Positions 31,997 to 42,426 of a stretch of DNA of 64,000 bases are shown here, piece by piece (within the stretch, counting starts at the first letter, position 1; every line of letters starts with the position of its first letter). The notes beneath the pieces are model-generated. The model did no database searches. It was not told the DNA's origin and was given only the letters and a program-made list of their open reading frames with translations. Made by a program: the position numbers and the translations under genes. This DNA is from Aradus depressus (taxonomy: Eukaryota > Arthropoda > Insecta > Hemiptera > Aradidae), in contig OY759215.1 in NCBI GenBank assembly GCA_963662175.1, positions 27,131,534 to 27,195,533 on the forward strand, written 5' to 3'.

Positions 31997-32282
31997 GTAA
32001 CCCGACCGAGGCCCTTAGTTTATTTTATCTGGGAGGTAAAATAAACTTAAGCACGCCGTCCTTCGGATGGGACGTTAAGCGATGGTCCCGTGCCTGTACG
32101 ATGTCAGGTACTCGTTAAAGACCCCTACCCTAGATGAATAAAAATTTAGGGTAGGCAAAATTTAGGACTCCCACAGTAGAGTCGGGCTCATGTCCACCAG
32201 AGTGACGAAAGAGCGCTCCGGTAGTAGGCGATATGACCTCGTAGTTAAAGCCCGGGCATGAGTCATAAAACCTAACCTACCC
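31997..32282 (+). mobile_element. SINE-T lacking most of the tRNA head
   Basis: Starts inside the B-box (CGTAACCCGACCGAGGCC) and runs intact to GAGTCATAAAACCTAACC. Very close to the young full-length copies in sequence. With 31517-31865 it forms an inverted pair able to fold into about 280 bp of double-stranded RNA. Confidence 0.88.
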
Positions 32283-32374
32283 TTTTTAACAAAAACATTT
32301 AAAATTCGTTGCGATGCGTTACAATTTAAACATTAGTATGGACATTTATTGCACATTCTTTGGAGCTATATAAC

Positions 32375-32520
32375 TTTATTGATATTGGTCCTATCTCAAA
32401 TCTGAGAGCATTCTAATATGTAGTTGGAAATTTATTAAGAAATATTTTTGTTAGGAACCAATTTTTCAGTCGTTTTCGCGTAAATCAAGCAAACGTGTAA
32501 AAAAAATGTATTTGAGGCTC
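32375..32520 (+). repeat. Rep-B copy
   Basis: 'gatattggtcctatctcaaa', 'aatttattaagaaatatttt', 'caattttt' and 'cgcgtaaatcaagcaaacg' in Rep-B order. Confidence 0.65.
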
Positions 32521-32859
32521 TAAGGACAGCGTCTGAAGGAAGGTTCATAAAACTACCAATACAAAGTCTTGGGGACATTGCACCCGATTCTTGACAAACA
32601 AGCTCATTGAAGAGATGTTGAACTATATGTGACGTTTCATTAGGAGACCTGCTGTTGACACGGCTATATTACTTAGGACAAGAGATGGAGGGTTGGGACA
32701 ATGTTCCACACGACAAGGAAGCGTCGAGAACAAAGTAGATACTTGTCTTCTTCATCACATCTTGTCCTGTCATTTCAAAGAAGGGAAAAAAAGGTATGAG
32801 AACATTCCATGTACTCATTGTTGATCTAGATGGCCCGGGTCAAGTTCTGTATTCTTCAT

Positions 32860-33010
32860 ATTCCAACTTACTTGTTCATTACTTATCGATTTTTTACCTT
32901 TACTGTTCCTCATATACATTAATGATTTACCTAGCTATATGAAACAGTTTAGTTCGGTACTTTTTGCGGATGATACTAATATTCTCGTGATGGCAAAAAT
33001 CTCAACCTCT
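32860..33010 (+). pseudogene. Non-LTR reverse transcriptase fragment
   Basis: One frame reads FLPLLFLIYINDLP, SYMKQFSSVLFADDTNILVM. LF-x-IYINDLP and the FADDTNIL box are RT catalytic-core motifs of jockey/CR1-type LINEs. It stops where a SINE-T copy inserted (duplication TCGAAAAATATA), but nothing recognisable resumes on the other side. Confidence 0.7.
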
Positions 33011-33022
33011 TCGAAAAATATA

Positions 33023-33358
33023 GGTTAGGTTAGGTTTTATGACTCATGCCCGGGCTTTAACTACGAGGTACTACCAGAGCGCTCATTCGTCACTCTGGTG
33101 GACATGGGCCCGACTCTATTGTGGGAGTCCTAAATTTTGCCTACCCTAAATTTTTATTCACCTAGGGCAGGGGTCTTTAACGAGTATCTGACATCGTATA
33201 GGCTCGGGACCATCGCTTAACATCCCATACGAAGGACGGCGTGCTTAAGTTTATTTTAACCCCCAGATAAAATAAACTAAGGGCCTCGGTCGGGTTTCCA
33301 ACCCACGATCTTGAGCTCAGAAGGAAAGCACGCATACCACTGAGCTACCGGCGCCCTC
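33023..33358 (-). mobile_element. SINE-T, full length, with target duplication
   Basis: Flanked by the identical 12 bases TCGAAAAATATA (33011-33022 and 33359-33370), which fixes the ends of the element. On the minus strand it starts GAGGGCGCCGG and finishes exactly with CCTAACCTAACC. A-box TAGCTCAGTGG and B-box GGTTGGAAACC are recognisable. 336 bases, young. Confidence 0.93.
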
Positions 33359-33370
33359 TCGAAAAATATA

Positions 33371-34325
33371 TTGTATATCTTAGCTATTGAATCATTAAAT
33401 AAATGGCTTCTCATGAATTAGTTAATTTTTATTATTATTTTTTTTTTTAGTTTTATATTAGTATATTGTAATGCTCATTTCTTTGATAGGGAAATTATCT
33501 GATTAATTTACATTTTTTTTTAATTCACACGTTTGCCGCCATTTGTAATGCTCATTTATTATATGGGTATTAAATTATTTTTTTGATAGCTGCCCCACGT
33601 TGGGAGCTATTTATAATGCTCATTTCTTATAGGGAAAATTTTATTTCTAAAATGATTTTTTTAATTGGTAATGCTTTTGCAAATAATAATAATAATACAA
33701 AATTCTGAGCTGAGATTACACTAAGTATTTATACAGGGAGGCAGGTGGATTCTTTGATGATAAATAACTGAATGGAGAGTGGAAACATATTTAAAAAAAT
33801 TAACGAAACGAATATACAATTTTTACATTTTCTAAATCGTCTGAATATGATAAGTATCTTACTCTCAAAAAAAAAAAAATTAGCCCCTCTTCTTCGTGCA
33901 GCCCAGCAAGGTTTTTGAACGCCTCATAGACTTTTCATGAATATCGATTCAGCCGTCTTTGAGAAATAGACAGAGGCACAAAGTTTGGAACATATATATA
34001 TATATATATGTTTCATAGCGCTTAGAAAGGCGCCATATCTTTAAGGGAAACATTTTCGAAATATTGCTGTGTATTTTTATAAATAACCTAATAAATTATA
34101 TTTGAAGAGTTAGACTTTTGTAAGTTTTTATCACTTATAATACAAATATATCAATAATACATAACATTGAATCGGAGAAGAAATAAAAACTTTCTACTGA
34201 AGGCAACACAAGATTTATGTACTCTTTAAAGGAATGTTATTTCATTATTCTTATATAATTTTCAAAATTGGAGGCTCCCAAAATATTTCTTATTGGTCTC
34301 AAATATTTCTTATTGGTCTCAACTC
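33371..34325. other. No gene; degenerate internal repeats
   Basis: 'taatgctcattt' recurs at about 33470, 33547 and 33618. A perfect 21-base tandem duplication ('aaatatttcttattggtctc') is at about 34277-34320. Confidence 0.55.
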
Positions 34326-34327
34326 AG

Positions 34328-34422
34328 AACCCCTACCCTAAGTGAGGTACACAAGAGCGCTCTGGTAGTATGCGTCATATGACCTCGTGGTTAAATCCCG
34401 GACATGTATCACAATAACTATC
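34328..34422 (+). mobile_element. SINE-T 3' fragment, diverged
   Basis: 'acccctaccctaagtgag', 'agagcgctctggtagtatgc' and 'gacctcgtggttaaatcccg'; internal deletion, no tail. Confidence 0.6.
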
Positions 34423-35140
34423 CAACTTGTAATAAAATGCAAATTCCCAAATGAAAATGTGTTTAAACTGGCGTCAAATATTAAATTTGGACAACAGCTA
34501 ACAAATGCATCATTAATTTCTACATATACAAGATGTAGGCTACAAAAAACAGCAAAAAAAATTATAAAAATTGTTCATTATATAAAAAATATTTACTAAA
34601 AAATTGTCCTCGATCCTCTGAATTTCAACTACGGTTTGTGTTGAGGTCGGTATAAGTTTAGGATAGGTTTAGCTATATTGGCTTTATGTATTCATTCTGG
34701 TGAAGCCGATACATTTCAATATATTTTAAAGATTTTTTCAAAACTTGCTGAAGAGAGGTGTATTTCGTTTTTTTAGAGAAAGTCAACATTGCCATTTAAA
34801 TATGCCTGTCTTTTCAGGAAATATGGGAATTTTCAAGAGTATATTATCATTTAGTAAGGTAACTGGAATTTTAGTGTTAAGTTAAAATTATTTGGTTGGC
34901 TAAAAAGAAAAAAAATTACTAGACTGGTTTGATGAGACATGTGAGTGGTTGAGAAGGAAGGTTTTATAATTTAATTAAACAGCCTTATTGAGATAACTGG
35001 TTCATTACCTCTTATAAAGAGCAGGCATCCCCGACAGATCTACTCTGTAACCTAGTTAGGCAGTGTGTGAGGCCTGTTGGAAAATACAGCTCACTGGCTC
35101 AACTATGTCCATCCCACGACACACCCCTCTCACTTCCATT
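34423..35140. other. No gene seen
   Basis: A decayed PLE-like end may lie near 34670-34735 ('tctggtgaagccgataca'). Confidence 0.35.
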
Positions 35141-35142
35141 AT

Positions 35143-35395
35143 TACTGGCTCATGCCCGGGCTTTAACTATATCACCTAATACCAGAGAGCTCTAGTGAAC
35201 ATGAGCACATGATCTCTACAGTCGGAGTCCTAAATTTTTTCTACCCAAGTTTGGTTACCCAGGATAAGGAGCCTTAATGAGTACATGGCATCGCATAGGC
35301 TCGGGACCAATACTTAACGTCCCATCCGAATGCCGGTGTGCTCATGAAAAACCTAAGGCCGGGTTTCGAACCCGCGATCTTGAGCTCAGAAGGGA
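35143..35395 (-). mobile_element. SINE-T, diverged
   Basis: 'ctcatgcccgggctttaact' to 'gggtttcgaacccgcgatct' and 'gagctcagaaggga'. It lacks the outer part of the tRNA head. Many substitutions mark an old copy. Confidence 0.75.
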
Positions 35396-35564
35396 CCAGA
35401 CTTTTCTCTCATATATCTAAACCCAATATTATTACATTTTCTGAGTAGTTCTAATTTCAAGTTTCGATTCATGACGGAGGAGTAATTTTGTTAATAAAAA
35501 AATATATATATTTTTTTATCGATTTGAATAATGTTTTCGAACTTTATATTGCATTATTATTATT

Positions 35565-35735
35565 TTCACTTCCCCAGCTATAAACAAAGTAGGGACATTT
35601 ATGGAAATTCGACGTTGAGTTTTCACCAAAATTTCATGTTTCTTGATTCAAAAAAAAATAAAAAATTCCTTTGTGTATGTGTGAGTCTGTGTATGACAAA
35701 GCTCCCGATAAAATTTGACACTTGTCGATTTTCTT
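35565..35735 (+). repeat. Rep-A 5' half
   Basis: Begins 'cacttccccagctata', then 'gttgagttttcaccaaaatt', an A run, 'gtgagtctgtgtatgac' and 'gctcccgata'. Confidence 0.65.
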
Positions 35736-36535
35736 CTTTAGAAAAAGATAACTAATTTTACAGTATTTTAGTATTTATAATATGTGTACTTTTCACACAT
35801 CAACTCTCAAAAAAAAAAAAAAAAAATCAGCTCAACGACTGTTGTGTCTTTACACCAAAAGGCCTATGAACAACATGGACGGTCTACGCATATTGCTTTT
35901 ATACACTGACATTGGTACGTACTGCAACAAATTAATGAAACCTACCTTAACTGAATTTGATGAATTGGAACTCACATATGCAATGGACATGACGGGAGAA
36001 CAAAACAAATTTTTTTTTATCAATAGGAGACGGGTCATTCATCTTCCTTCCTTCGTTGTTATTAGTTGAGCATTGTGCCAACGCTACTCAATTTACTGTC
36101 TGTAAATGCGTTTTGGAAAACTCTGTAGGGTTCAAGGACTGCAGTTTTTATGCAACAGACAGATGGACAGACATGGAAAAAATAATACAAATAAATAAAA
36201 TAAAACTGACAATAATGACAGACCTAAATTTAAATTAGAACAATGAGAAAGTTCAATAAAAAAAAATACATATGTAACAAAATAATCATTAAAAGTTCAT
36301 AAATAAATTCATATTGAACCTGGCATGAAAATTGGAAAATGGCATTGGTATCAACAGAAGTGAATAATTCAAGAAACTAATTACTACATAAATCACCATA
36401 TTATGAAATTGTATAATTTATCTCTGTGTTTATTTAAATTATCTGTCTACTTATTTTTAGTAACAGATTTTCAATGGGGTTTTCCAGATAATATGAAAAT
36501 GCAAAATCTACATTTATAATATGTTCATCAGTACT
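35736..36535. other. No gene recognised
   Basis: A 95-codon frame at 35782-36069 overlaps others on the opposite strand and has no recognisable motif. Confidence 0.4.
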
Positions 36536-36539
36536 CCCA

Positions 36540-36625
36540 GCATCAGTATATTTATATTTAACAAGTCGACCTCTATATACTGATGATAAAAAAACGTTTC
36601 CCAAAACGTATATAATTACCAATTT
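36540..36625 (+). mobile_element. PLE-like terminal module, decayed HHR
   Basis: 'tatactgatgataaaaaaacg' keeps CUGAUGA, but the GAAA half reads CAAAACG. 'tataattacc' follows, as in 10640-10650. Confidence 0.45.
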
Positions 36626-36687
36626 AAAAAAATATATATATAAGTGATGTGGCCATTATGTTTTCTTATACCAACCACGCTTACAGA

Positions 36688-36689
<2 letters not shown>

Positions 36690-36721
<32 letters not shown>
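36690..36721. repeat. (CT)n microsatellite
   Basis: About 16 CT units in uninterrupted series. Confidence 0.95.
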
Positions 36722-36725
<4 letters not shown>

Positions 36726-36949
36726 TTCTCTAAATTATTTTATACTGGGTATAAGAATGTCACTATACATTTAAAAACAACAGTACAATAAGTTAAAATA
36801 TTTTTAATTAAAACGCAAAACACCTTGCTAGAGAAGATGTTAACAGACACATACGAGTATCAGGGACCAGCTGAACCATATTGTCTCCCACTAAACAAAG
36901 TTCAAGAAGGGGGGGGGGGGGTCAAATTGAGTTACCCTATTTAAACAGA

Positions 36950-37212
36950 GGTCTCTTTTTGTTTTTAGACATTTCTTAATTTCTAATTTTTCGAACCAGT
37001 CGAGTGTGGGACTCTTATTTACGAAATGTATAAATTCCACATTTTTGTCGGCCAAAAACCTGTATGAGGTGGTCTTTGAAGTCGGTAACTCTACCAGACC
37101 TGGGTAAATGTTCCCCTATGCTTGTAGATATCTTTCGACCTGACTGGCCGACGTAGGCGGCCCCACATTCGCAGGTAATTCGGTAGACTCCACTTCTATC
37201 TGGAAACTCAAG
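36950..37212 (-). pseudogene. Penelope-like element GIY-YIG endonuclease fragment
   Basis: On the minus strand DRSGVYRITCECGAAYVGQS continues GRKISTSIGEHLPRSGRV, then TDFKDHLIQVFG. GVY-x9-YVGQSGR is the GIY-YIG core typical of Penelope C-termini, with the Cys pair CEC upstream of the YVG. After one frameshift near 37075, NVEFIHFVNKSPTLDWFEKL and EIKKCLKTKR give the usual C-terminal helix (LD.FE.LEI.K). No RT is seen upstream, so it is 5'-truncated. Confidence 0.8.
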
Positions 37213-39423
37213 GGGTGGACAGTTTTGAGTCCGACACAGAGCCCTTCATTCCTCAAAAGTTTTGCTACTCTAGAGGATATATCCCCTATATGCATATGGA
37301 ATGGAGCAAAAACCCTTCACCTCCCTATCGGCTACTCTCTAACCTTTTTTTTTTTTCTGTTAGTATAAATGTTGTTATTACTGCTTTCCAAAAATATTGT
37401 GCAGGATAGGAAAATCGGAATTTTGAAGATATCAATGTAAATTAAATTCTCTTTTAATACAAATATTTGAATGAGAAATAACAATTATTTTTTATCAAAA
37501 ATATATAAACGTCGTATGTTTTTTCTACATATACAAACACCTGTTAAATATTCCAGGCTATACCACGCGACGGGTAGATTAACATCCTTCCACGTTTTTA
37601 AAGTATTTTTTTTTCTTTCATCGATCAAAATTAATTCTTTCAGTTTGTCCCTAACAGAGAAAAAAGTTGTAGAGAACCGAAGATGAAATATATTATATTA
37701 TTATACTGCAATATTGTATAAAAAGACAAGATACAAGACAATTATTATTTTCTTATATCATTCTATTATTATATGATCATGGTGTTATAACAACCAAAGG
37801 GTTGTAGAAGAACAGAATTTGACGAGGGAAAAACAGCTAGGTATGTACGTAAAGCATAGGATTGTACTGTGAAAGATATGGCAATAAATGAACATTTCTT
37901 TGACTAGTACTGCAGAGGTATCAGTCAACAATATATTTTTTTTATTCCAATTATCTGCCATAAGGTGGTGAATCTAAACATACATAATGAAGTCGATGGG
38001 TATACTGATCTGGTCTCAAAATAATATCATATAAAAAATTAAAAAAGGATCTGTGACCAATTTAAAACTGTCCACATCTTGAGGTCCCTCATCTTGAGAC
38101 AGAAAGACAGAATAGAGGTGCCAGATAGGAGTGGGAGCCTCCGAATAACATGTGAATGAGGGGCGACCTATATAGGCCAGTCGGGGCGAAAAATTTCAAC
38201 TAGAATAGGGGAACTTTTGCCCAGCTCTATTAGAGTTCCGGAATTTAAGGACCACGCCTCAAATCACAATTTTCTAGTCGACGAAAATGTTGAATTTTTA
38301 TATTGAGTAGACAATATGGGTTATTTTATACTAGATTGGTTCTACAAACTAGAAATAAAAAAAAATTCCTTAAAATAAAAAGAGACCTTTGTTTGAATGG
38401 GGTAGCTTATTTGATATCCCCCTTGAACTTTGTTTCGAGCACTCTGGAGGGTGGGATTGGGAGACAACCCGCATGGATCCCAATCAGTCAGCACCCAACT
38501 TGACCCTGAGATGATTCTAAAGCATCGTTTCACCCCTACCTTTTAGTAATTTCAAGTGCCTTAGTTTTAATTTTTATAATATGTATTCTCTTTTTAATAT
38601 TAATTAATTTAGCAATTTATTACTTATAATCTTTAATGATGTTCAAACATCTTAGCTCGCGGTAAAGGCTATGTCAGAGCGTAAGTCTCGTTGATGTGCA
38701 TGCTGCGTAAATGCGACGGTTGCGCGCGCTACACACTTCTTTGTCTGTGATGTCAGCTGTTTTTGAGCATTTCTATTGTATTTTTACAACATTATTGATT
38801 ACATTTACCGTTGTAGTGAATTTAACTAAAATATCAATATTACGAACTATAAAATGATCTTTCCGTAAAAAAACGTTTAGGTTAATATGCTTCGATAGCT
38901 TAAATTTGTAACAATAAATAAAATTTGTGGTAAAAGAAAATAATAAAGCAGTCTAAATCTAAAAAAAATATAATATATAATATTTCAATATATTATTATA
39001 TATTATTGTTATTAATATATGTATAATAATAATAACTGCTGAAAATATCGACTGATAAATAATATATTTGTTATCATATTGTCAAAACAAATAATATAAT
39101 GTTTTTACCCATTTCAGGAGACATCGAACAGCTTATTTTATTTTTAAATGACAAACGTAATCTACAAATGAATAGGAATCGATTTCAACAACTAATTCGA
39201 AAACTACTACGACGGTGTATTCTCGCGGTATTTAGAGACACTACAATCACAGTTGTATATATCTTATTATAGCTAGCACAAACCTATAATTTCATGTATA
39301 AAAGAAATTGAAGAACAATAAATTTGAAAGTTTAATTCCTCATACTACTTTTCTTATTGTATCATTATAAAACAAATTTTAATTAAAATCAGTGCACGAC
39401 AGCAAATGTTTGAAACGGTTTGA
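37213..39423. other. No gene seen
   Basis: AT-rich. Includes an AT-only palindromic tract near 38955-39010. GC-richer islands at 38080-38260 and 38650-38760 are unexplained. Confidence 0.45.
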
Positions 39424-39538
39424 TTTTTTTTTTTGGGGGGGAGGGGGGGAGTTCTATCTACGAAATAGTAATCACTTCCGGACGGGATTCGACTATAGCC
39501 TTACGCTCTAGCCCGCACGGCCACCATGGTCACCTATT
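39424..39538 (-). mobile_element. Second tRNA-derived SINE type
   Basis: The minus strand reads GGTGACCATGGTGGCCGTGC, then GGGCTAGAGC, then AGTCGAATCCCGTCCGG (B-box-like), followed by a short unique part, a C-rich run and an A-tail. The head resembles a Leu/Ser-type tRNA. Unrelated to SINE-T. Only copy seen here. Confidence 0.55.
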
Positions 39539-40004
39539 GTAAATTGTTTATTTGAACTGTAACAGTTTGTAAATTCTAGTGATAATTTAAAAAAAAATTG
39601 ATTATGTATGTTTAGATTTTGATAATGGCAGATAATTGTCCAAACTAGTTGTGGTGTAATACAATTTATTGTTGGATTGATACTTCTGTATTATGTATTT
39701 AACAAGTAAGACCACTACATGCGCAATATTAATATATTAGAAATACATTTCCTTAAGGAATTTGCTATTTTTTGGTATAAACTATTTTCTTTATTTAATC
39801 GTTGCACTATATTTAACAATGTCCAGGATGGTTCTTACTATTTCGGTAGTGTGTACATGAGCTGTATCGTTTACTGCAATTTAATCCCCTTTATTGCCTC
39901 TTTCTTCCCCAAATTAGCACCCCGCTGTGAGATCGACCAAAGAGGAATACGGAGCGTTGACCCTAAAAGGAGTTCCCGAGGGAGTGACTCGACATTTCCT
40001 CAAA

Positions 40005-40390
40005 TTGCCAGTGGGTACTTATCTGGTACACACAGGTCAGTCGAAAACAATTCAATGAATATGATAATCAAATTTAAAAAAAAAAAAGTGTCGGTGAACC
40101 ACACCACCTCGAAAACCAATCGACCATTTGCGCTAATATTCAACAGTTGACTTACATAGGGACTCTTAAATCCTCGTAATAAATTGTGTGTCGATAAATT
40201 CATTATATTGGCCGTTATTAGCGGTTTTGAATTAAGGTCTATACTCCCCCCACCCTTCCCTTCAGCCGATATCGACCCATATAAAATTTTGTGTCTTCAA
40301 CTATCGACAGTTTTCATGTTAAGCCCCCGTAATCCCCTCTTTTCTTTGGTCGATTTAGACTTTCTTTTTCCGGAGTTGATAACTTTGATC
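40005..40390 (-). repeat. Rep-A, inverted
   Basis: 'aaaccaatcgaccatttgcg', 'caacagttgacttacatag', 'cgataaattcattatattgg', 'ttcagccgatatcg' and 'aatcccctcttttctttgg', the inverted 3' half followed by part of the 5' half. Confidence 0.65.
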
Positions 40391-40660
40391 GTGTTGGTTT
40401 TATCTCGAATCTGAAGACATATTATGATTGGGAATTTATTAAGAAACATTTTTGGTAAGAATCAATTTTTTCATAGGACAAACCGTTTTTGCATAAATCA
40501 AGCTAACGACTAAAAAAAAAATAGTTTAAAAACGACATTTTAAGACGGTTTTTATATTTTAGTTAAATATTTAGTAGCCAGGAATTATTATAAGGACTTC
40601 TTCTAATAACCGTAAGCCGTCTTCATGGCCAAAACACGAATCAGAAACCTGAAACCACAG
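40391..40660 (+). repeat. Rep-B copy
   Basis: 'gttggttttatctcgaatct' to 'aagccgtcttcatggccaa' and 'caggtcggaatttcatgg'. It is the inverted counterpart of 49385-49745 and abuts Rep-A. Confidence 0.7.
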
Positions 40661-40689
40661 GTCGGAATTTCATGGTTTCAGACCTCCTG

Positions 40690-40805
40690 ACTTCAAAAAG
40701 GGGATTTTCGGATAAGGGATAAGGGGACCGAACTCCGAAACCTTGCCGATCTATCGACACGAAATTTATTATCAGGATTCAGAAATCACTGTGTAAGTTT
40801 TATTT
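40690..40805 (+). repeat. Rep-A fragment
   Basis: 'ctatcgacacgaaattta' and 'attcagaaatcactgtgtaag'. Confidence 0.5.
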
Positions 40806-41215
40806 TTTAAACCTGAACATTCCCATTGAACTCGTCAGTAAGTGCTGAGGCGAGAACACTGTTAGAAATCGACACACAGGACAGAAACAATGGATGTTCT
40901 TTCGTGTTGAGAACCTCTCAAAGCATTGCATATATGGTAAGGGGCGGAAGTGAGGATGGGCTGCTTAATAGCTGTCCAGGAGGAATGTGGAGCAGGTTGG
41001 AGGCATGCTCCGCAGCATTCCTGGAGAACAGAGGGGGTTATTTGGAATCCAGTCTAGGTATTGTTGTCAGGGAGGGAAACACAACAAAATCCCATTTACT
41101 GGGCAATACATAAACAAAACGGAAACCACAAATATAATGATTTATAGAGTCGACAGTATCTTTTCAATGTTATTGGAAATCGAGGTTCTGTCGTGTGAAA
41201 GAAAATGCAAAATTT

Positions 41216-41256
41216 GGCCAATGTTTCGAAAACTATTTATTTTCTTCTTCAGGGCC
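41216..41256 (-). ncRNA. Hammerhead ribozyme-like motif (left arm)
   Basis: Same fold as 5773-5813, with one change in the short stem III (CGTT becomes CATT), the only asymmetry in this part of the palindrome. Confidence 0.5.
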
Positions 41257-41313
41257 TTATAATGACTTGAGTGGATGTGTCGTCACCACACACATCCACT
41301 CAAGTCATTATAA

Positions 41314-41354
41314 GGCCCTGAAGAAGAAAATAAATAGTTTTCGAAACGTTGGCC
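41314..41354 (+). ncRNA. Hammerhead ribozyme-like motif (right arm)
   Basis: GGCC-CUGAAGA, GAAAA/UUUUC stem II, GAAAC GUU, GGCC: identical core to 5773-5813. Confidence 0.6.
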
Positions 41355-41420
41355 AAATTTTGCATTTTCTTTCACACGACAGAACCTCGATTTCCATTAA
41401 CACACAAATATAATGTAAAA

Positions 41421-41762
41421 GAGGGCGCCGATAGCTCAGTGGTATGCGTGCTTGTCTTCTGAGCTCAAGATCGTGGGTTCGAAACCAGACCAAGGCCCTT
41501 AGTTTATTTTATCTGGGAGGTAAAATAAACTTAAGCACGCCGTCCTTCGGATGGGACGTTAAGCGATGGTCCTGAGCCTGTACGATGTCAGGTACTCGTT
41601 AAAGACCCCTATCCTAGGTGAATAAAAATTTAGAGTAGGTAAAAAATTTAGGACTCCCACAGTGGAGTCGGGCTCATGTCCACCAGAGTGACGAAAGAGC
41701 GCTCTGGTAGTAGGCGATATGACCTCATAGCCCGGGCATGAGTCATAAAACCTAACCTAACC
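41421..41762 (+). mobile_element. SINE-T, full length, with target duplication
   Basis: Flanked by TATAATGTAAAA on both sides (41409-41420 and 41763-41774). Starts GAGGGCGCCGATAGCTCAGT, has B-box GGGTTCGAAACC, a perfect hairpin TTAGTTTATTTTA/TAAAATAAACTTAA, and ends CCTAACCTAACC. It inserted directly beside the PLE palindrome. Confidence 0.94.
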
Positions 41763-41798
41763 TATAATGTAAAAAAATATGTCGTTGGTCAATTGACG

Positions 41799-42152
41799 GG
41801 GTTAGAATCAGAATGGTCCAAGTGAAATTTTGAAATTTTTTCGTTAAGTGCGTAATCGGGTACAAAAAGGATAGTTCTGTTTAGGAAAAAAGTTGTACAA
41901 GTGAAATCCTAGCCAGTGCTGAGATCTAGTGGCAGATCCCTTATTCCATTTTGGTGACATTAACAAGTAACTTAAAGATACGTGACCTTGAATTTAAGAT
42001 TTTTATTCAATTTTATGGTTTGCTAACAGCAACTTTCACCATAAAAGCAAAATATTTCAGGTTTCGATAAATTTTTTAAATCAGTTAAGAACTTAATGTT
42101 TCTTCAAAATTTTAAAAATGTCACTTAGACCACTTTGATTCTAACCCAGTCA
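41799..42152. mobile_element. MITE with 45-bp terminal inverted repeats, host site of the LINE
   Basis: 41797-41843 (AATTGACGGGGTTAGAATCA ...) is the imperfect inverse of 42108-42152 (... TGATTCTAACCCAGTCA). The right tip reappears after the LINE at 48575-48592, because the LINE target duplication lies inside the right inverted repeat. No coding, no obvious superfamily; the target duplication of the MITE itself is unclear. Confidence 0.7.
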
Positions 42153-42208
42153 TATGGTGTCTAACTTTCAACGAGTACAGTTGTGTTAAGGTTAGAAAAA
42201 ACAAAACA

Positions 42209-42212
<4 letters not shown>

Positions 42213-42256
<44 letters not shown>
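42213..42256 (+). repeat. 44-base T tract in the LINE 5' region
   Basis: An uninterrupted T run 60 bases inside the mapped left end. Unusual for a LINE 5' UTR; may mark a second, minus-oriented poly-A insertion or an expanded pyrimidine tract. Confidence 0.9.
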
Positions 42257-42426
42257 CATTCTAAATAATTTTCAAATATTTACTAGTTCAATTTAAATTT
42301 GGAGTTCAGTTGGTTCTTTCGTTAGTTTGTGTTCTTATATCTTCATTCCTTTAAAATCATTTATTCTTATCATTAATTTCCTTTAAATCTTCAACTTTTT
42401 CGTAAGTATTATTTAGTGAGTTAGGG

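Larger units (their letters stand above)
41174..41396. mobile_element. PLE-derived palindrome with two HHR motifs
   Basis: A 223-base nearly perfect palindrome centred at 41285, symmetric from 'ggaaatcgagg' (41174) to 'cctcgatttcc' (41396). The inner arm (AATGACTTGAGTGGATGTG and its inverse) is unique to this copy. High identity between arms suggests recent origin or gene conversion. Confidence 0.8.

Noticed and set aside
33009..33024. Interstitial telomere tract (GGTTAGGTTAGG)
   Set aside because: It lies exactly at the end of SINE-T inside the target duplication, so it is the SINE tail and not inserted telomeric DNA.
36056..36238. Short + strand frame (MLLVEHCANATQF...)
   Set aside because: 60 codons, overlaps other chance frames, no motif or repeat evidence.
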